Below are positions 59,184 to 64,000 of a DNA stretch of 64,000 bases, in pieces. A program made the translations under genes and the position numbers. Source of the DNA: JAWKOK01 sp963698255 (lineage in GTDB: Bacteria; Chloroflexota; Anaerolineae; Caldilineales; Caldilineaceae); contig CAVOQD010000006.1 in the NCBI GenBank assembly GCA_963698255.1, positions 1 to 64,000 of the forward strand, in the 5' to 3' direction. Under the pieces are notes generated by a model. That model did not search any database. It had not been told where the DNA came from and saw only the letters and a program-made list of their open reading frames with translations. The first letter of the stretch is position 1. Each line of letters begins with the position of its first letter.

Positions 59184-60089
59184 ATGCATGCTGATCTACT
59201 GCACGAGGGCAGGAAATCGAAGTCGAGGCGCAGGCTCGTTCGAACCGCTACCTGGGCAAGTCTATTCTTGCTTGCTCTGACGTTGGTTGCCTGCGTTGCA
59301 CCGCTTCCAGCCGCTTCGCCGGAGCCAACTGAATTGGAAACTGACCAACCCGTCGCCGAGTCGGGAATGGCATCGATCACCATCGTTCACACAGAAGATG
59401 GTATCACCGTCCCCGAGTCGATTCCCGCCGGGCTGCGACACATCACGATCCAAAACGACGGCGAAGAGTGGCACGCGTCCATCTTCCGCCGATTGAACGA
59501 TGATGTGACCATGGAGCAGTTCGAAGCCGCTTTCCAGGAGAATCCCTTCGGCTCACTGCCGCTCACCACGCAATTGGGCGGCCCCGATCTTGCACCCGGC
59601 ACGAGTTCGGAAAATATCTTCCCGCTTGAACCGGGCAGCTATGTCGTCGTTGACAACTGGACGCAACCGCCACGCATGCAACCCTTTGTCGTGACAGCAA
59701 ACAGCGAGGCCGACGATCCCGTCCCCGTGGCCGCCGTGACGGTGGAGATGCGAGAGCACGAGTTCGTCATGCCGGATACGCTCCAATCCGGACCACAGTG
59801 GTGGGCATTCCAAAACAGCGGAGAAGCGGTTCATCAGGCCGGTGTCGTCAAGCTGGCGCAAGACACAACACTGGATGACGTTGTCGCCTGGCTCGACACC
59901 GAGGCGGGTCCGCCGCCCTGGGAGGACATCGCCTTTTGGAACGTGATGTCGCCGGGCCAGCAAAGCTGGGGCGAGTTGGATCTGCCGCCGGGCGACTACC
60001 TGGTCCTCGACTTCCTGCCCGACTTCGCCCACGACGGCGCCCCTAACTTTACGCTGGGGATGGTCAAGGAAATCGTTGTGACAGAGTGA
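59184..60089 (+). CDS. Lipoprotein with two cupredoxin-like domains
   Basis: An intact 301-residue predicted lipoprotein: basic N-terminus (RKSKSRRR), hydrophobic segment, lipobox LTLVAC, Pro/Glu linker, and two beta domains (about 65-170 and 180-301) homologous to those of the 51388 gene. Domain 1 has NDGEEWHASIFRRL and LEPGSYVVVDNW; domain 2 has NSGEAVHQAGVVKL and LPPGDYLVLDFLPD with a closing LGM. Position and Met match the copper site of cupredoxins, but Asp replaces Cys, so a normal type-1 copper centre is not expected. Ribosome site AAAGGAGAG. Divergent from the STAND regulator, with 128 bases between the starts. Confidence 0.85.
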   Translation: MHADLLHEGRKSKSRRRLVRTATWASLFLLALTLVACVAPLPAASPEPTELETDQPVAESGMASITIVHTEDGITVPESIPAGLRHITIQNDGEEWHASIFRRLNDDVTMEQFEAAFQENPFGSLPLTTQLGGPDLAPGTSSENIFPLEPGSYVVVDNWTQPPRMQPFVVTANSEADDPVPVAAVTVEMREHEFVMPDTLQSGPQWWAFQNSGEAVHQAGVVKLAQDTTLDDVVAWLDTEAGPPPWEDIAFWNVMSPGQQSWGELDLPPGDYLVLDFLPDFAHDGAPNFTLGMVKEIVVTE

Positions 60090-60291
60090 GATCTCGCCGA
60101 GCCTGCCCAGCCGGCCGATCACAGGCACAGCTTATTTGGCAGCGCATGCTATTGTAGCGAAGGTTGTAAACGCCAGCAAGAAGGGGCAATTTCGTCATTC
60201 TTCCTCTCACTCGCCCAACCCCGCCTGCCGGGCCTTGACAATCGCCTGGGCTCGGTCGGCGACTTATTGATCCCTATGAGTTCACTGTAAG

Positions 60292-60363
60292 AACCACGAA
60301 TTTCACAGATTGCACGAATTTTCTCAGTCAGGCAGTTCGTGTCATTCGTGAAATTCGTGGTTT
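60292..60363. repeat. ACCACGAATTTCAC palindromic repeat
   Basis: AACCACGAATTTCAC at the left is the exact complement of GTGAAATTCGTGGTT at the right, with TGCACGAATT and CAGTTCGTGTCA inside. The rest of the 430-base gap to the next gene shows no gene. Confidence 0.85.
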
Positions 60364-60520
60364 TTGCAGCAGAGTCACCTGTGATTTCGATTCCGCTCTG
60401 GCTTCCGGCTTGCTTGGCCACTGCAACATTGATTAAAATGGTTGAGTTGCTATTGAAAGTCGGAATACGACTGCCGCGGCATCACCCACATTGTTTATGT
60501 AGGAGACTGCAAGGAGGGAT

Positions 60521-61538
60521 ATGGGCAAATTAGGTGAGAATATCCACGGAGGCGTGGTCGACGATGAAGAGATCGGGCGAGTTCGCGAAGCCCTTTTGTT
60601 CGAGGATCCTGAAAGGAAGCGCAAGGTCACGCGGTTCTTCTATCTTCTGATCTTCGCCACCGCGATCGCTACATTCGGGCTGTTGGCGGACTCAGTCGCG
60701 ACCGTTATCGGAGCGATGATCGTCGCCCCGTTGATGCTTCCAATCATGGGCGTCGCCTTCGGCGTCAGCCTGGGGGATCGCAAGATCATTCTGAGTTCGC
60801 TGACTCATATCGATTTTGGGCATCGCTACCGCAATTGCACTCGGCTTCCTGCTCACATGGACAATTCGTTCCCTGATCAACGTAGAAGACGAACGCTCAG
60901 ATAATGAGCCGAACGGCGCCACGGCTCATCGATCTGTGTGCGGCGTTGGCCACCGGTCTCGCCGGCGCCTTCGCCACCGGGCGGAAAGATGTTTCCGACA
61001 CGCTTCCCGGGGTTGCCATCGCAATCTCCTTGGTGCCTCCGCTGGCCAACGTGGGAATTCTGCTCGCTGTCGGTCGACCGGAACTGGCGATGGGCAGTCT
61101 GATCCTCTTTGTCACGAACTATTTGGCGATTCTCCTGACCGGCGCCTTCATGTTCACAATCATGGGCTACCCTGGCGCCTACCATGCGCTCCATTCCCCA
61201 CACGCCAAGCGGACCGCTGTCGCCATCGCCGTCGTGCTACTCGGATTGATACTCATTCCGCTGTCGACCACCAGCTACAATACCATCCGAGGCAGTATCG
61301 TCGAACAGCGTGCATGGGCGCCACCAAGGACTGGTTGGCGGGCAGCGACTACCGGCTAGTCTCTGTGTATGCCGGGTATGACAAGGTACGGATTATCGTC
61401 GCCGGCCAGGGAGATCTCCCACCAGAACAGGATCTGCAAGACGCACTCCGAGGCAGACTCTTTGAGTTGCCGGTCGCCTTGGATGTTGTGCCAGAAACAC
61501 AGATAAGGTTCGAGACGACCGAGTTTGCCGGCCCGTGA
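60521..61538 (+). CDS. DUF389 membrane protein (frameshifts)
   Basis: About 338 residues in joined frames: RKVTRFFYLLIFATAIATFG, then SVATVIGAMIVAPLMLPIMG (the DUF389 signature), GIATAIALGFLLTWTIRSLI, TGLAGAFATGRKDVSDTLPG, VAIAISLVPPLANVGILLAV and a soluble C-terminus (DYRLVSVYAGYDKVRIIVAG). Breaks near 60820, 60900 and 61310. The ATG follows AAGGAGG. DUF389 proteins have about six helices; their function is not established. Stands alone downstream of a repeat. Confidence 0.85.
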
Positions 61539-61552
61539 ATGTCACAGGATAT

Positions 61553-61654
61553 CAGTAGTTCACGATTTGTCATTCTGAGCGGGTATTTTCGAGCACGCCA
61601 CGCTGGAAAAGGGCCAGCGAAGAATCTCGTTTTTCCCCAAATCGTGAACTACTG
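61553..61654. repeat. Interspersed palindromic element, CAGTAGTTCACGAT family (copy 3, inverted interior)
   Basis: CAGTAGTTCACGATTTG and CAAATCGTGAACTACTG are perfect 17-base terminal inverted repeats. The interior GTCATTCTGAGCGGG and CCAGCGAAGAATCTC is in the opposite orientation to copies at 24844 and 33173, as expected for a mobile or freely oriented palindromic element. Confidence 0.92.
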
Positions 61655-61758
61655 GGTATCGAGAATCGGGAACTCAACGACGCCATCTGCGTTTCAATGG
61701 CCATCGTGGAGCCTACGGCCTACCACCTTGGCGAGCTACGGAAAGCACTTTGTACACT

Positions 61759-62253
61759 ATGAATCTTGAATCCCCACGTCTATTTTTGACACCGCTTCAA
61801 GCGCAAGATCTGGGCCTCCTTTGAAGCCCTTCATACAGATGAGCGGGTCCGGCGCTACCTTGGCGGCCCGCTTACTCCTGAGCAAGCGCACGCTCGCTGG
61901 CTGAAATATCTCGAATCGTCAAACTCAAACAGCGTCTGGGCTGTTCGATTGAAGACCGACAACGATTCATCGGCACCGTAGATCTTGCAGAGCACCATGA
62001 TGGAATTGACACAGAGATCTCCTATCTGTTCCTCCCGACGTCGTGGGGAAATGGCTACGCCAGCGAAGCGGTCCGAGCGATCCTTGCCTACGCCATGCAC
62101 GAACTGGGCCTGTCTCGTGTGATTGCAGAGACGCAGACCGCCAATTTGGCATCCTGTCGGTTACTCGAACGATGCGGTATGATTCGAGAAGACACCCTCA
62201 TGAGATTTGGCGCTGAACAAGCGATCTACGCCACACAGACGTTTTCCCCTTGA
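61759..62253 (+). CDS. GNAT-family N-acetyltransferase (RimJ/RimL-like), frameshifted
   Basis: A 164-codon span with compensating frame breaks, too fragmented to show as one open frame. It begins MNLESPRLFLTPLQAQDLGL at ATG 61759, then in other frames FEALHTDERVRRYLGGPLTP, VDLAEHHDGIDTEISYLFLP, and the acetyl-CoA-binding SWGNGYASEAVRAILAYAMH, ETQTANLASCRLLERCGMIR. The last segment carries the GNAT motif A pattern and the C-terminal NxxSxxLxE-type helix. Breaks near 61820 and 61965. It acetylates an amino group of a protein or small molecule. It ends 16 bases before the next gene. Confidence 0.75.
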
Positions 62254-62269
62254 GTGGAAAGACTCCATC

Positions 62270-64000
62270 ATGCAGATCACCTTTCTCGGCGGCGCTGACG
62301 AAGTCGGCGCCACCAGCATTCTCATCGAAATCGCCGGTCGCCGGCTGCTGATCGACGCCGGCATCCGCCCCACGCCCAAGGCGCGCTGGGGGCTGGCCGG
62401 CGACCAACTGCCCGACCTCAGCCTGATCGAAGAGAACGGCGGCCTGGACGCCATCCTGGTCACCCACGCGCACACCGACCACACCGGCGCGCTGGAACTG
62501 GTCCTCGAACGCTATCCCGATGTGCCCGTCTACGCCACGCCGGTCACCGTCGAGCTGACGCGCGTGCTGCACGCCGACGCCCGCCGCATCATGCAGATGC
62601 GGCTGGAGGAGGAGGGCGAGTTGCCCCTCTACGACGAGGTGGCGACGACGCGCCTGCTGAACGCCTTCCGCCCGGTCGAGTTCAACCAGCCGCTGACCCT
62701 GGCGCCGGGCCTGACCGCCACCTTCTTCCTGGCCGGCCACATCGCCGGCGCGGCCATGATCGGGTTGGCCAGCGCCGAAGGGCGCATCCTCATCTCCGGC
62801 GACATCTCCATCGACCCGCAGCGCACGGTGGACGGCGCGCGTCCGCCGGCCTTCTCGCCCGACGTGCTGATCCTGGAGAGCACCTACGGCGGCCGGCTGC
62901 ACGCCAACCGCCTGGCCGAGGAACGTCGCCTGGTCGAGACGGTGGCCGAGGTCATCGAAAACGGCGGCAAGGTGCTCATTCCCGCCTTTGCCCTGGGCCG
63001 CGCCCAGGAGGTGCTGCTCACCCTGGGCGAATACCAGCGGCGCGGCGAACTGGCTCCGGTGCCGGTCTGGGCCGACGGCATGGTGCGCGCCATCTGCCAG
63101 GCCTACAGCAATTTTCCCGACGCACTGCCGCTGCCCTTGCAGGAACAGGGCGCCCAGTTCTACAGCGAACAAATCCAGCCCATCCAATCGGCCGCGCAGC
63201 GCAACGCCCTGATCTGGAATCCCGGCCCGGCCGTCATCGTCTCCAGTTCGGGCATGCTGGCCGGCGGGCCATCGCAAGCCTATGCCCGCGCCCTGGCCGA
63301 CCAAGCCCGAAAACGCCATCCTGCTCACCGGCTACCAGGACGAGGAAGCGCCGGGACGTCGTTTGCAGGAGATGGCGCAGCGCGGCCACGGCACGCTGCG
63401 CCTGGGCGACAAGAAGGTCGATGTGCAGTGCAAGCTCGGCACCTATTCGCTCTCCGCCCACGCCGACACCGGCCAGTTGGTCAGCTTCGTCGAGACGCTG
63501 GACCCGACCCAGGTCTACCTGGTCCACGGCGACGAAGACGCACGCGGCAGCCTGACCGAGGCCCTGCAAGCACGCGGACGCAAAGCCCGCAGCCCGCGTG
63601 CCGGGCAAAGTTTTGTGCTCAGTTTCCGATCGGTCACGCCGACGCAACAGGCCCGCGCCATCGGGCGCGGGCGGCCCGTCGATCTGCGCCGCCTGTGGGA
63701 GGTGCTGGCCAATCCAGCCGATGCCGCCGAGGGTAGGGAGGTGACGACACGCGTCACCCTCGACGAACTGGCGCGGATCTGGTGGGGCGACCGGCGACCG
63801 GCCACTGCCCGCCAGGTGGCGTCACTGACCGAGGCGCTGGCGGCCGATGCAACCTACTTTGCCGTCGACCGCGCCCGCCCGGATAGCTACCGCGTGCGCA
63901 CCCGCGACCAGGTGCAACTGGCCAACCGCCGACGCCAACAGATGTCGGCCTACGGCGATCTTGACGGACGTTGGCTGCTGGTGCGCGATCCGCAAGGCGA
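62270..64000 (+). CDS. Beta-CASP metallo-beta-lactamase-fold hydrolase (partial at window end, one frameshift)
   Basis: At least 577 residues, continuing past the window. The start MQITFLGGADEVGATSILIE at 62270 is chosen by homology with the family; the MBL motif HAHTDHTGA, FLAGHIAGAAMIGL and ISGDIS supply the zinc ligands, and VLIPAFALGRAQEVL plus VIVSSSGMLAGGPS are beta-CASP motifs of RNase J/CPSF73-like nucleases. After one base near 63310 it goes on with ENAILLTGYQDEEAPGRRLQ and YSLSAHADTGQLVSF. The extra C-terminal region is specific to this group. Probably an RNA-processing nuclease. Confidence 0.87.

Overview
The window looks like a bacterial chromosome segment with roughly 60% G+C, about 45 genes and no rRNA or phage genes. 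Several gene types fit a Chloroflexota bacterium of the Anaerolineae/Caldilineae kind: DUF2723 and DUF4012 membrane proteins, a GT2/sugar-phosphate transferase fusion, YfhO-type membrane proteins, PA14 and bacterial-SH3 surface proteins, STAND-type XRE regulators and lipoproteins with lipoboxes. This placement is inference from gene content only. A striking property is that about half of the genes can only be read through by changing frame one to four times. The breaks are single-base and usually leave conserved protein on both sides, so the sequence probably carries many uncorrected indels. Such genes are given here as one feature spanning all pieces.

Layout. 13-4061 (minus): compact four-gene unit with an Ig-like small protein, a subtilase carrying a glycogen-binding-like C-terminus, an esterase and an ATP-grasp enzyme. 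4142-4237 (minus): selenocysteine tRNA with its own promoter. 4668-11734 (plus): cell-surface glycan and envelope genes (sortase-like lipoprotein without a catalytic Cys, GT2/PGT fusion, SH3/DUF11 protein, DUF2723, DUF4012). 11834-13910 (minus): sirtuin and ApgM phosphoglycerate mutase. 14093-20634 (minus): peptide-type ABC transporter (binding protein, OppB, OppC), an M20 amidohydrolase and a MalK-type ATPase. 20985-24817 (minus): beta-lactamase-fold envelope hydrolase, a DUF433/DUF5615 toxin-antitoxin-like pair and guaA. 25201-34003: an orphan gene, two more toxin-antitoxin pairs (Phd/RelE, AbrB/PIN), a secreted metallopeptidase and a giant membrane-PA14-NHL protein. 34300-39759 (minus): a very long YfhO-flippase fusion and a polyprenol-phosphate mannosyltransferase. 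40240-50982: kinase-like protein, MscS channel with a sugar-type binding protein, CDF metal exporter with divergent TetR regulator, halogenase-like flavoenzyme, G1P-dehydrogenase-like enzyme and aldo/keto reductase. 51388-60089: two multi-domain cupredoxin-like lipoproteins bracketing three paralogous small membrane proteins, a two-component system and a STAND regulator. 60521-64000 (plus): DUF389 membrane protein, GNAT acetyltransferase and a beta-CASP metallo-hydrolase that runs off the window.

Palindromic interspersed repeats are a second hallmark. At least five families occur between genes, and four copies of two families lie inside the YfhO-flippase gene, where they are translated. The most promising undescribed units are the subtilase/ATP-grasp operon, the cupredoxin-like lipoprotein/sensor cluster, and the coding palindromic repeats.
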